From: Clostridiales bacterium
GTDB taxonomy: Bacteria; Bacillota; Clostridia; Peptostreptococcales; Anaerovoracaceae
DNA length: 37,021 nt
NCBI GenBank assembly: GCA_015058155.1
Contig: SVCW01000013.1
Location: 1-37,021 of the forward strand
Direction of reading: 5' to 3'
Positions 6,662 through 14,894 of this stretch are shown piece by piece; within the stretch, counting starts at the first letter, position 1; each line of letters opens with the position of its first letter. The notes under the pieces are model-generated. The model saw only the letters and a program-made list of their open reading frames with translations. It was not told the origin of the DNA and searched no databases. Both the position numbers and the translations under genes were made by a program.

Positions 6662-8731
6662 TTATTCCCTATAATCACATTCGCTGTTCGAACATGAATA
6701 TTTGCTGTTCTTTAACTTGTGCGAAACGAGAAGATTTCCGCACTTAGGACATTTCTTATCTACAGGCTTATACCAGTAAACCTGATTGCATTCAGGATAT
6801 CCGCTGCATCCGTAGAAAGTCTTTCCTTTCTTACTCTTACGCGCAATTATATCCTTACCGCATACAGGGCACTTTACGCCTGTAGTAGTCACGATACGTT
6901 TTGTATTCTTACATTCAGGATATCCGCTGCAGGCAATGAATTCACCGAATCTTCCCTGCTTCTTCACCATTGGTCTTCCGCAGAGTTCGCACATCTCACC
7001 TGTCGGTTCATCCTCAAATGTTACTCTTTCCATTTCACTTTCGGCAACATCGAGTTCATTCTTGAAAGGTCCGTAGAAATCTCTTAAGATATCCTTCCAG
7101 TCAGTGTCTTTGATTTCAACATTATCGAGTTTGTCTTCCATTTCGGCAGTAAAACCTGTATCAACGATTTCATTGAAATACTTTTCCATGAAGTCTGTAA
7201 CTACGAAACCGAGGTCAGTAGGTACAAGAGACTTCTTCTGTCTTGAAACATACTTTCTTTCAACGAGTGTCGCTACGATAGGAGCATACGTCGATGGTCT
7301 TCCGATTTCCTTCTCTTCAAGTTCTCTTACGAGACTCGCTTCTGTGAATCTCGAAGGAGGCTGTGTGAAGTTCTGTTCTCCCTGGATATCATTTGCGATA
7401 AGCTTTTCTCCCTTTTCGAGTGCAGGGAGCATCTTGCTTTCGTCTTCATCATCTGTCGCTCTGTAAACCTTAAGATAACCATCAAAAATAAGTTTTGAGC
7501 CTGAAGCCTTGAAGCAGTAATCGCCGTTCATGATATCAGCTGAAACTACAGAATAAACTGCAGGCTTCATCTGGCTTGCCATAAAACGTGACCATATCAG
7601 TTTATAAAGACTGTACTGATCCTTTGTCAATGAATCCTTGATTTCGTCAGGGTGAAACTCAATATGTGACGGGCGGATAGCTTCATGGGCATCCTGCACG
7701 TCTTTTTTCTTGTTTGAATAGAAATTATTGTTCCAGTAACCTGCACCGAATTTAGTTGTTATATATTCTTTTGCAGCTGCCTTCGCTTCATCAGAAATAC
7801 GTACGGAGTCAGTTCTGATATAAGTAACAAGACCTACTGTGCCGTGACCCTTGATGGATACGCCTTCATAGAGCTGCTGTGCAATCTGCATTGTTTTCTT
7901 AGTATAGAAGTTAAGTTTTGTGCTTGCTTCCTGCTGGAGTGCACTTGTAGTGAAAGGAGCATAAGGTTTCTTTGCTCTTTCCTTTTCATCAACTGAATCG
8001 ATTATAAAACTGCCGCTTTTGATTTCAGAAAGCACTTTGTCTGCAGTTTCCTTATTCTCGATAGTGATTTTCTTTCCTTTATATTCTGCGAGTTTTGCCG
8101 TGAATTCTTTTTCTTTCGGAGCATCTTTCTTAAGAAGTGCTGTGATGTTCCAGTATTCCTTAGGAATGAATTCCCTGATCTGCTTTTCTCTGTCGCAGAT
8201 AATCTTAAGCGCTGCCGACTGTACTCTTCCTGCCGAAAGTCCTCTCCTTACCTTTTTCCAGAGAATAGGGCTGATCTGATATCCTACGAGTCTATCGAGC
8301 ACTCTTCTTGCCTGCTGAGCATCAACGAGCTTCAAATCTATCGGACGTGGGTTCTTTACTGCTTCTTTGATTGCATTCTTCGTAATTTCGTTGAATACGA
8401 TTCTGCATGGCTCGTTTTCATCAATGCCGAGGAGATATGCAAGGTGCCATGAAATAGCCTCACCTTCACGGTCAGGGTCGGTTGCAAGATATACTTTTTC
8501 TGCAGCCTTAGCTTCTTTCTTAAGTTCCTTGATGAGATCTCCCTTGCCGCGAATAGGAATATACTGCGGCTCAAAATCGTTCTCAATATCAATACCGAGT
8601 TTACTCTTCGGAAGATCGCGGATATGACCTACCGAAGCAGTTACTTTGTACTTGCTTCCAAGAAACTTACCTATTGTTTTTGCCTTTGATGGTGACTCTA
8701 CTATCACCAGAATTTTTTTGGCTTCGCCCAT
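6662..8731 (-). CDS. topA: DNA topoisomerase I
   Basis: A type IA topoisomerase that relaxes negative supercoils. In the 689 residues, the Toprim domain starts with ILVIVESPSKAKT and carries the metal-binding ATDPDREGE at 83-91. The active-site Tyr is in TYIRTDSVRIS (Tyr304). Three C-terminal four-cysteine zinc ribbons follow, starting with CELCG, CPVCG and CPKCG. The ATG has GGAGGT 6 nt upstream. A strong promoter at 8784-8812 starts a topA-hslV-hslU unit even though dprA lies close upstream. Confidence 0.97.
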   Translation of the reverse strand: MGEAKKILVIVESPSKAKTIGKFLGSKYKVTASVGHIRDLPKSKLGIDIENDFEPQYIPIRGKGDLIKELKKEAKAAEKVYLATDPDREGEAISWHLAYLLGIDENEPCRIVFNEITKNAIKEAVKNPRPIDLKLVDAQQARRVLDRLVGYQISPILWKKVRRGLSAGRVQSAALKIICDREKQIREFIPKEYWNITALLKKDAPKEKEFTAKLAEYKGKKITIENKETADKVLSEIKSGSFIIDSVDEKERAKKPYAPFTTSALQQEASTKLNFYTKKTMQIAQQLYEGVSIKGHGTVGLVTYIRTDSVRISDEAKAAAKEYITTKFGAGYWNNNFYSNKKKDVQDAHEAIRPSHIEFHPDEIKDSLTKDQYSLYKLIWSRFMASQMKPAVYSVVSADIMNGDYCFKASGSKLIFDGYLKVYRATDDEDESKMLPALEKGEKLIANDIQGEQNFTQPPSRFTEASLVRELEEKEIGRPSTYAPIVATLVERKYVSRQKKSLVPTDLGFVVTDFMEKYFNEIVDTGFTAEMEDKLDNVEIKDTDWKDILRDFYGPFKNELDVAESEMERVTFEDEPTGEMCELCGRPMVKKQGRFGEFIACSGYPECKNTKRIVTTTGVKCPVCGKDIIARKSKKGKTFYGCSGYPECNQVYWYKPVDKKCPKCGNLLVSHKLKNSKYSCSNSECDYRE

Positions 8732-8783
8732 TTAAAAACCTCCACGTCAAAACCTCCTGCCGTAGCAAGAGTAGCTGAAATAG

Positions 8784-8812
8784 ATTATATTGCCCTTTTT
8801 TCTATTTGGCAA
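8784..8812 (-). promoter_or_regulatory. topA-hslVU promoter
   Basis: On the minus strand TTGCCA (8807-8812), a 17-nt spacer and a perfect TATAAT (8784-8789). The -35 box overlaps the last codons of dprA. The remaining 50-nt leader contains two GGAGG stretches, the nearer one serving topA. Confidence 0.85.
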
Positions 8813-9695
8813 GAAAAATTTTCCCGAGTGAACTTGCGACAATTCCCTTCATTTCAAGAACCGTCACAATTCCGATTACTTTTCCGGGTGGTAAATGCAG
8901 CTTTGAGCACAACATATCAATCGTTATCTCACCTGATGCTTTTACAATATTCAGAACCTCAATTTCGTCTCTCGCAAGGTTATCCGTAAACATTTTACTC
9001 GGTGGTGCATTCACACCAAGATCAAAAATCAGATCATCAATTACGGCAATCGCTGATGCTCCGTCATGTATCAGTTTATTCGCACCGATGCTCATGACAT
9101 TATTAATATTGCCTGGAACTGCATATACCATTCTGCCCTGTTCGCCGGCAAGATCTGCAGTTATGAGGGAACCGCTCTTAAGCGCTGCCTCCACGACAAT
9201 CACACCTTCACTTATACCGCTCACAATGCGATTCCTTTGCGGAAACGTATGCGGCATCGACGGATATCCGTCCGGATATTCTGATACGATAAGGCCCTTT
9301 TCCTCAATTTCAGCTTTTAATTTTCTGTTTGATGAAGGGAAACACTGATCGAGTCCCGTACCGAATACGGCAATCGTATTCCCGCCTGCGGCAAGAGCCC
9401 CTTTGTGCGCCATAGTATCGATTCCGGCAGCCATCCCGCTCACCACAGTTATTCCGCTTTCTGCAAGCCTCTCTCCTATTTTGAATGCTGCCCACTTGCC
9501 ATACTCCGTCGGTTTTCTTGTACCGACGACTGCGAAACATCGTTCACCGAGGAGCTCTATTCTGCCACTGCAGTAAAGCTCTTCAGGAGGATTCTTTATA
9601 AACCTCAGAAGAGGAGGATACTTATCCGAGTCAAGCGTCAGTCTCTCAATTTTTCTTTTCTTTAAATCATCTTTTTCTCCCATAGTCCGTTTCAC
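8802..9695 (-). CDS. dprA: DNA-processing protein DprA (Smf)
   Basis: A DNA-recombination mediator that loads RecA on incoming single-stranded DNA during natural transformation. It is also kept in many bacteria not known to be competent. The 297-residue protein has the Rossmann-like core (AVVGTRKPTEYG, VVSGMAAGIDTMAHKGAL, FPQRNRIVSGIS, KSGSLITADLA) and a C-terminal winged-helix segment. It lacks the N-terminal SAM-like extension of the longer homologues. The start is uncertain: GTG at 9695 or ATG at 9683, both with only modest ribosome sites. It is 62 nt after comM, the common comM-dprA-topA arrangement. Confidence 0.94.
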   Translation of the reverse strand: MKRTMGEKDDLKKRKIERLTLDSDKYPPLLRFIKNPPEELYCSGRIELLGERCFAVVGTRKPTEYGKWAAFKIGERLAESGITVVSGMAAGIDTMAHKGALAAGGNTIAVFGTGLDQCFPSSNRKLKAEIEEKGLIVSEYPDGYPSMPHTFPQRNRIVSGISEGVIVVEAALKSGSLITADLAGEQGRMVYAVPGNINNVMSIGANKLIHDGASAIAVIDDLIFDLGVNAPPSKMFTDNLARDEIEVLNIVKASGEITIDMLCSKLHLPPGKVIGIVTVLEMKGIVASSLGKIFLAK

Positions 9696-9757
9696 CCTTT
9701 TGTTTTTCCTTCTTTACATGTTTTGCCGTTTCACTAATACAGCGCTGTTGCGATTAC

Positions 9758-11329
9758 TTATTCGTACATCCTGTCAAGTATGCGATACTGAATTGCTTCA
9801 GCAATGTGATACTCCTGTATTTCTTCTGCGCCTTCAAGGTCTGCGATAGTTCTGCTCACTTTGATTATTTTTTCGTATGCCCTCGCCGAAAGCCCCATCT
9901 TTCTGTACGCTTCAGCAAGTAATTTCCTGCAATCGCTATTAAGATGACAGTATTTGTTTATATTCCTTCCTGACAGTCTTGCATTTACTCTCATGTCAGG
10001 CGGTTCATTGCGATACCTTTCGTTCTGAATCATAAGTGCACCTCGTACTGCCTCCCTCATCGATTCAGAAGTAAGAAGCTGCGAAGTATAAGGATTATCA
10101 TACGATGCTTCTTCATGATCAGATTTTCCCTGGAGTTCTTCTATCTTTGCCTTCTCAACTTTAATCTGTATGTCAATCCTGTCTATAATCGGTCCTGATA
10201 ATTTCATCTGATAATTTCTGAGCTCACTGCCACTGCATTTGCACTCTTTTTCCGGATCTCCATAATAGCCGCACTTACACGGGTTTCCTGCAGCTACAAG
10301 CATAAACTGTGCAGGAAACACTACACGCTCTTCATTTCGCTCTATTGATATTTTTCCTGTCTCAATCGGTTTTCTCAAAAGCTCGATAACCTTTCTGTCG
10401 AATTCCGGAAACTCATCAAGGAAAAGTACGCCTTTGTGTGCAAGGGAAATCTCACCGGGTTTAGGAATCCTGCCGCCTCCGAGAAGGGCTGGAATCGTTG
10501 CAGAGTGATACGGCATTCTGAACGGTCTTTCACATATCACAGACTCCATTTCAGAAAGCATTCCTGAAATACTATATATTTTTGTGAGCTCAAGCATCTC
10601 TTCATACGAAAGCTCCGGCATAATCGTCGGAATTCTTGAAGCAAGCATTGTTTTCCCCGCGCCCGGTGACCCGATCATATATAACCCATGTCCGCCACCT
10701 GCGACTGCCGTCAGAATAGCCCGCTTGGCAGCAAACTGCCCTTTTACGTCTGCAAAATCGAGTTCACTTTCGATAATACTTCCGGGTTTTTCTTTCCTAT
10801 TATATATATGTAAGCTTTGTTTACCCTGAAGAGCTTCCACAACAGCCGTAAGTGTATCCGCCGGTACAATTTTCACTGCATCGACAAGCGCCGCCTCATC
10901 GGCATTTTCACGCGGCACAACTATATATTCCATCCCCGAATCACGAAGTCCTATACAAAGCGGAAGTGCACCTTTAATTCCGATAAGTTTACCGTCAAGT
11001 GAAAGCTCGCCGAGAAAACCTACATTACTGACTCTGTGCTGCGCTATTTCACCGTTTGATACGAGCATTCCTATAGCGAGCGGAAGATCAAAATGGCTGC
11101 CGTCTTTGCGCGAAGCGGCAGGAGAAAGATTAATAGTAATACGTTTAACCGGAAAGTCGAAACCACTGTTTATAATTGCAGACCTTACTCTTTCTTTTGC
11201 CTCTTTAACTGTTGTTGACGGAAGACCCACTGTATAAATAGCGGGAAGCCCTCTTGACAAATCAGTTTCCACTGCCACCGGATAAGCATCAATCCCTGTG
11301 AGCGCAGCCGTATATACTTTTGATAACAT
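9758..11329 (-). CDS. comM: ComM/YifB family AAA+ ATPase (Mg-chelatase-like)
   Basis: A 523-residue ComM/YifB family protein. ComM is a branch-migration helicase that helps integrate transforming DNA in Gram-negative bacteria; its role in Clostridia is less clear. The N-terminal Lon-like ChlI domain covers about 1-180. Walker A GSPGAGKT is at 220-227 and Walker B VLFLDE at 301-306. A four-cysteine set (C351, C353, C363, C365) forms the NPCKCGYYGDPEKECKC signature. The ATG directly follows the yraN TAG stop with no gap, and AGGGGG lies 8 nt upstream, so translation is coupled. Confidence 0.95.
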   Translation of the reverse strand: MLSKVYTAALTGIDAYPVAVETDLSRGLPAIYTVGLPSTTVKEAKERVRSAIINSGFDFPVKRITINLSPAASRKDGSHFDLPLAIGMLVSNGEIAQHRVSNVGFLGELSLDGKLIGIKGALPLCIGLRDSGMEYIVVPRENADEAALVDAVKIVPADTLTAVVEALQGKQSLHIYNRKEKPGSIIESELDFADVKGQFAAKRAILTAVAGGGHGLYMIGSPGAGKTMLASRIPTIMPELSYEEMLELTKIYSISGMLSEMESVICERPFRMPYHSATIPALLGGGRIPKPGEISLAHKGVLFLDEFPEFDRKVIELLRKPIETGKISIERNEERVVFPAQFMLVAAGNPCKCGYYGDPEKECKCSGSELRNYQMKLSGPIIDRIDIQIKVEKAKIEELQGKSDHEEASYDNPYTSQLLTSESMREAVRGALMIQNERYRNEPPDMRVNARLSGRNINKYCHLNSDCRKLLAEAYRKMGLSARAYEKIIKVSRTIADLEGAEEIQEYHIAEAIQYRILDRMYE

Positions 11330-11701
11330 CTAATCATCCCCCTCAAGAAAAGCATTTTCCATAAACCTGAAATAAAAACGGTCATTACGAACAAGGACTT
11401 CCATTATGTCCATCTGGTGCCTGAATCCTTCAAATTCTCTGTGACACGTCAGATAATACCGCGAAGTCAGGATTAGTTTTCTTCGCTTTTCGCGCGTAAC
11501 TGCCTCAGATGGAAAACCGAAATCCGTACTGCTCCTCGTTTTGACTTCGATAAAATGAATCGCTCCTCTTTTAAGAGCAATAATATCAATTTCACCGGTC
11601 CTTGATCTGAAGTTGCGCTCGATAATCGTATATCCCTTTTCTTCAAGATAACGGCAGCTCTTTTCCTCTCCCTTCTGCCCGAAATACCCTTTTCTGTTCA
11701 T
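11330..11701 (-). CDS. yraN: YraN family (UPF0102) putative endonuclease
   Basis: A 123-residue UPF0102 protein with a PD-(D/E)XK-like fold. The predicted catalytic signature is visible as TGEIDIIAL followed by IHFIEVKTR. It is a predicted nuclease with no settled physiological role. The gene heads the yraN-comM-dprA block. The promoter at 11756-11784 and GGAGGAAG before the ATG fix the start well. Confidence 0.92.
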   Translation of the reverse strand: MNRKGYFGQKGEEKSCRYLEEKGYTIIERNFRSRTGEIDIIALKRGAIHFIEVKTRSSTDFGFPSEAVTREKRRKLILTSRYYLTCHREFEGFRHQMDIMEVLVRNDRFYFRFMENAFLEGDD

Positions 11702-11755
11702 AAAGTCTTCCTCCGCTGTATAAGAGCTTTTTATTTACATTATTTTCCAATTCGT

Positions 11756-11784
11756 ATTATCGCATATTTTCCATATTTTGTCAA
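11756..11784 (-). promoter_or_regulatory. yraN-comM-dprA promoter
   Basis: On the minus strand TTGACA (11779-11784), a 17-nt spacer and GATAAT (11756-11761). It reads into yraN after a leader of about 50 nt. Confidence 0.85.
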
Positions 11785-11817
11785 TTAGGTTCTCCAAATA
11801 CTTTTCAACTTCAGAAT

Positions 11818-11863
11818 ATGAAAAATGCGGGCCTGCTATAAAGCAGCATCCCGCATTTTTCAT
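11818..11863. terminator. terminator of the ABC transporter operon
   Basis: A perfect 14-bp outer stem (ATGAAAAATGCGGG/CCCGCATTTTTCAT) encloses a 5-bp inner hairpin (CTGCT/AGCAG). It lies 52 nt after the ATPase stop. U-tracts are embedded in the stem in both directions, so it may act on either strand. The other 30 nt or so on each side show nothing else. Confidence 0.85.
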
Positions 11864-11914
11864 GCTTGATATTTGTTTGTAAGGTGTTAATGCATCTTTT
11901 TTCTTTTCTCGCTC

Positions 11915-12655
11915 TTACCTTTCTATAACCCTTGCGAGGAATTCCTTTGTACGTGAATCCTTAGGATTTCCGAAGATATCTTCAGGACTTCCCTCTTCAA
12001 CGATTACTCCGTTTGCCATAAATATTACATGATTCGAAACCTCTCTTGCGAAGGCCATTTCATGTGTTACAACAATCATTGTAAGTCCTTCTCTTGCGAG
12101 CATTCTCATAATCTGGAGAACTTCCCCGACCATCTGTGGATCGAGCGCTGATGTCGGTTCGTCAAAGAGGAGTACGTCAGGTTCCATAGCAAGCGCTCTT
12201 GCTATTGCAACTCTCTGCTTCTGGCCGCCGGAAAGCTGGCGCGGTTTCGCATTGATATACGGTGCCATTCCTACCTTTTCAAGATAGTACATTGCATTCT
12301 TCCTGGCTTCATCCTTGCCTATCCTGAGTACCTTTGTCATCCCGATCATGCAGTTTTCAAGAACTGTCATATTGTCAAAAAGATTGAAGCTCTGAAATAC
12401 CATTCCGACTTTTGAACGATATTCAGCCGGATTCACACCTTTCTCGAGAATATTTTCGCCATCGTATAATATTTCTCCCCCTGTTGCCTTCTCAAGAAGA
12501 TTTATGCAACGGAGCATCGTAGACTTTCCGGAACCCGAAGCCCCTATTACAGTAGTCACACTGCCGCGTGCAACGCCGAAATTTATATCTTTAAGAACAA
12601 CATTTGTACCGAATGCCTTGCTCAGATGTCTTACTTCTATAACGTTACTTCTCAT
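11915..12655 (-). CDS. polar amino-acid ABC transporter, ATP-binding protein
   Basis: The cytosolic ATPase of a polar amino-acid importer (GlnQ/HisP type). With the start used here it is 246 residues. Walker A GASGSGKS is at 38-45, the signature LSGGQ at 141-145, and Walker B VLLFDEP at 161-167, with a normal D-loop and switch His. An upstream in-frame ATG would add 18 Arg-rich residues that overlap the permease end. The ATG at 12655 follows the permease stop by 4 nt and has GGAGG within the permease end, so it is preferred. It is the last gene of the operon. Confidence 0.95.
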   Translation of the reverse strand: MRSNVIEVRHLSKAFGTNVVLKDINFGVARGSVTTVIGASGSGKSTMLRCINLLEKATGGEILYDGENILEKGVNPAEYRSKVGMVFQSFNLFDNMTVLENCMIGMTKVLRIGKDEARKNAMYYLEKVGMAPYINAKPRQLSGGQKQRVAIARALAMEPDVLLFDEPTSALDPQMVGEVLQIMRMLAREGLTMIVVTHEMAFAREVSNHVIFMANGVIVEEGSPEDIFGNPKDSRTKEFLARVIER

Positions 12656-12659
12656 GTCC

Positions 12660-13478
12660 CTACGCCTCCATTTCAGCCATTTCTGCGAATCTCTTCGCCT
12701 TCTTGTCATTGAAACGATATGTTCCTGCTGCAGCTACCTTAGGATCTGTTGCCGCAAGTTCGTAATTGTCAGGACCATCCATTCTGTTTTCAAAGTATCT
12801 CAGGATACGTGAACAGATAAATGTGAGGAGGAAATAGATTACCATCGCTATTGTAAATGCTTCGAAATATGTGTAATAAGTACCTGCTACAGACTTTGTT
12901 GTATAGAACACCTCTACCGTTCCGATTACCGAAAGTACACAACTGTCCTTGATGTTTACAATAAGGTTGTTTCCTATCTGCGGCATGATATTTCTTAGTG
13001 CCTGCGGGAGTACGACATATATCATTGTCTGGAAGTGAGTCATGCCGATTGCCTTGGCGCCTTCTGTCTGGCCATTGTCAATCGAAAGGATTCCGCCTCT
13101 TACAGATTCCGCCATATAAGCTCCGGTGTTGATTGAAACGATGAAAATCGCAGCTGTCCACATGTTCATCGTAATGCCGAAAACCATCGCAATACCGTAA
13201 TAGATGAACATTGCCTGAACCATCATCGGTGTTCCTCTGAAAAGCTCCACATACGCATTGAGCAGAAGCTGCACGATCTTCACCATGAACCAGTGAAAAG
13301 GTCTTTCTTTTCTTTCAGTAGGAATCGTCTGCACAATTCCTACACCAAAACCAATAATACATCCGATAAGTGTACTGATCGTAGCAATCACCATTGTCAC
13401 ATATATTCCGTGCGCAAATGAATCGCTGTATTCAAAGAATAAAAATACTACTCTCTCCCAAAAGCCTGTTGGTAACAT
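12660..13478 (-). CDS. polar amino-acid ABC transporter, permease
   Basis: A membrane subunit of the HisM/GlnP type, 272 residues. At least five hydrophobic segments are visible. The coupling (EAA) loop is seen as [20 protein letters not shown] followed by QALRN. The HisMQ signature [11 protein letters not shown] is also present. The last 40 or so residues form a charged cytosolic tail. Only one permease gene is present, so it probably works as a homodimer. It lies 60 nt after the binding-protein gene, across a small hairpin, and 4 nt before the ATPase. Confidence 0.95.
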   Translation of the reverse strand: MLPTGFWERVVFLFFEYSDSFAHGIYVTMVIATISTLIGCIIGFGVGIVQTIPTERKERPFHWFMVKIVQLLLNAYVELFRGTPMMVQAMFIYYGIAMVFGITMNMWTAAIFIVSINTGAYMAESVRGGILSIDNGQTEGAKAIGMTHFQTMIYVVLPQALRNIMPQIGNNLIVNIKDSCVLSVIGTVEVFYTTKSVAGTYYTYFEAFTIAMVIYFLLTFICSRILRYFENRMDGPDNYELAATDPKVAAAGTYRFNDKKAKRFAEMAEMEA

Positions 13479-13506
13479 TATTCTCTATCCTCCTTGAGAA
13501 GTCTGT

Positions 13507-13528
13507 GATGCCCCTAATTCACGGCATC
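13507..13528 (-). other. intercistronic hairpin between binding-protein and permease genes
   Basis: A 6-bp stem GATGCC/GGCATC with a 10-nt loop, extended by an outer pair on the minus strand. There is no U-tract. Such hairpins commonly protect the 5' mRNA segment and raise the binding protein over the membrane subunits; that role is inferred. Confidence 0.5.
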
Positions 13529-13538
13529 CTTGATATAA

Positions 13539-14381
13539 CTAGTTGCTGAGCGGCTGGATATCGATTGCTTCCTGCATGATTCTTGCATAATCATCTTCAG
13601 TCATAGTATCGAGAACTGAATTGATTCCTTCAAGAAGTTCTGTATTACCCTTCTGAACCGATACACCGATATTGATTTCTTCATCTGATACTTCAAATGC
13701 ACCTTCTGTGCCTGAGAAGTCGAGAAGTCTGAAGTTATCATATACTACACACGCTGCCATTGCTGTCGGCATGTCTGTAACTACAAGATCACAAGTTCCT
13801 GCATTTAATGCTACGAGCATAGTTCCTGATGTTTCCTGAGCAGGAAGAATGTTTGCTTCAGGAATCTGAGGAAGACATACATCGTACCATACTGTATTAA
13901 TCTGTGAAGTACAAGTTGCTCCTGCGAGCTCAGCTACGCTTGCAGCTTCTGCATACTGGCTGTCAGCTGTTGTAAGAGCTACAATCTGTGCGTAGTAGTA
14001 AGGATTTGAAAAATCTACGCTTTCAAGTCTTTCAGCAGTAATGCTCTGTCCTGCGATAACACAGTCAACAGTTCCCGCCTGTACAGCAGGTACTAGTGAA
14101 TCCCAGTCAAGCTTTACGATTTCAAGATCCATTCCGAGGTTTTCGGCAATAGTCTTTGCCATCATTACGTCATAACCATTTGCAAAATCCTGGCTGTCTC
14201 TGATAGGAACCGCACCATTTGAATCATCGCTCTGAGTCCAGTTATATGGCGCATATGCGCATTCCATTGCAACTGTAAGTGTGTTATCTGTTTCATCTTT
14301 TGATGATGTGTTTCCGCATCCTGTTAAGCAGATTGAAAGTGCTAATACTAAAATCATAATCATCGCTAAGTTACGTCTCAT
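13539..14381 (-). CDS. polar amino-acid ABC transporter, substrate-binding lipoprotein
   Basis: A family 3 (SBP_bac_3) extracytoplasmic binding protein, 280 residues from the start chosen. The signal peptide ends in lipobox LTGC, giving lipid-modified Cys22. The mature part begins with a Ser/Asp-rich linker. The two-lobed fold is recognisable from AMECAYAPYNWTQ, GYDVMMAKTIAENLGM and DCVIAGQSITAERLESVDFS. An upstream ATG would add 12 residues, but AAGGAG (14391-14396) clearly serves the ATG at 14381. The acidic tail and pocket do not tell the substrate. The operon leader carries an unusual regulatory region (14452-14760). Confidence 0.93.
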   Translation of the reverse strand: MRRNLAMIMILVLALSICLTGCGNTSSKDETDNTLTVAMECAYAPYNWTQSDDSNGAVPIRDSQDFANGYDVMMAKTIAENLGMDLEIVKLDWDSLVPAVQAGTVDCVIAGQSITAERLESVDFSNPYYYAQIVALTTADSQYAEAASVAELAGATCTSQINTVWYDVCLPQIPEANILPAQETSGTMLVALNAGTCDLVVTDMPTAMAACVVYDNFRLLDFSGTEGAFEVSDEEINIGVSVQKGNTELLEGINSVLDTMTEDDYARIMQEAIDIQPLSN

Positions 14382-14451
14382 TTTTATAGTCTCCTTTATT
14401 CTTTTAATATCTTTCAATTTTGTAAGTGATGAGGTTTTATCTCATAAAAAA

Positions 14452-14588
14452 ACCACGATATCTTCATTTTATCGTGGTCATACCATTGTTCAGGCTAAAA
14501 AATAACCACGATGCTCTTTTCAAAACATCATGGTCGATCAGCCGGCAATAAAAAACCATGATGCTCTTTCAAGTAAGTACATCATGGC
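14452..14588 (-). promoter_or_regulatory. three tandem related hairpins in the ABC operon leader
   Basis: Three stems of 9 bp lie at 14452-14460/14470-14478, 14505-14513/14526-14534 and 14555-14563/14580-14588. All start ACCAYGAT on the plus strand. The second and third hold plus-strand C.A or A.C mismatches that become G-U pairs in the minus-strand RNA, so selection acts on that RNA. Each is followed in the transcript by a U-rich run, like intrinsic terminators. The loops of the last two share a GAAA-GAGC sequence. Between these and the leader frame a fourth weaker hairpin (ATAACA/TGTTAT, 14625-14650) is present. No T-box or known riboswitch core was recognised. Confidence 0.7.
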
Positions 14589-14661
14589 CAAAGTTCAATT
14601 CTATTACATCTCAAAACAATATCAATAACAAGATATCCTTCTTCTGTTATGAAGTACTAAA

Positions 14662-14721
14662 TCAGTTTTTTAGTTTTTTGGATTTAACCTGTTTATTGAT
14701 CTGTTTTTTAAGATTCATCAT
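14662..14721 (-). CDS. 19-residue leader peptide upstream of the amino-acid ABC operon
   Basis: The frame encodes MMNLKKQINKQVKSKKLKN and a TGA stop. It starts about 40 nt after the predicted transcription start, with GAGGG 9 nt before the first ATG. Seven of 19 codons are lysine, with two Gln and three Asn. It precedes the tandem hairpins, as a leader peptide precedes an attenuator. It could be a translated sensor of lysine or of another amino acid, a small secreted or regulatory peptide, or a chance frame in A-rich RNA. There is no homology evidence; the call rests on promoter, ribosome site and context. Confidence 0.5.
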   Translation of the reverse strand: MMNLKKQINKQVKSKKLKN

Positions 14722-14766
14722 TTTAAAATACCCTCTGTCATTTACATTTTTTAGTTCATGTACATG

Positions 14767-14795
14767 ATAATAAAGGGTATTTTGTGTTTTGTCAA
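14767..14795 (-). promoter_or_regulatory. amino-acid ABC operon promoter
   Basis: On the minus strand TTGACA (14790-14795), a 17-nt spacer and TATTAT (14767-14772). The predicted start near 14760 gives a leader of about 380 nt before the binding-protein ATG. Confidence 0.85.
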
Positions 14796-14822
14796 CAAAT
14801 ATTTTTAATATTTTTAAAATAT

Positions 14823-14842
14823 TTTTGTGGAATACCACAAAA
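14823..14842 (-). terminator. hairpin downstream of the HAD gene
   Basis: An 8-bp stem TTTTGTGG/CCACAAAA with a TATT loop on the minus strand lies about 52 nt after the HAD stop. It is followed by AT-rich sequence rather than a clean U-tract. It likely terminates the HAD transcript before the ABC promoter. Confidence 0.5.
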
Positions 14843-14855
14843 TTGTCAGAAAATT
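14841..14855. promoter_or_regulatory. CodY box upstream of the amino-acid ABC promoter
   Basis: The plus strand reads AATTGTCAGAAAATT, 14 of 15 matches to the CodY consensus AATTTTCWGAAAATT. Its inner edge is 45 nt upstream of the -35 box, about 80-95 nt before the predicted transcription start. CodY is encoded 10 kb away in this window, and amino-acid importers are classic CodY targets. Confidence 0.65.
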
Positions 14856-14894
14856 AATCATACCAATTTGTCGGTTTGTGCAGATATCAATCGA

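Noticed and set aside
14452..14588. Shared 8-mer AACCAYGA between the ABC leader hairpins and the palindromic element near 36427-36689
   Set aside because: Eight nucleotides with no further alignment are too little to claim common origin in AT-rich sequence.
14382..14760. T-box or lysine riboswitch in the ABC operon leader
   Set aside because: No T-box sequence (AGGGTGGNACCGCG type) and no lysine-aptamer core could be found; the repeated hairpins are too simple.
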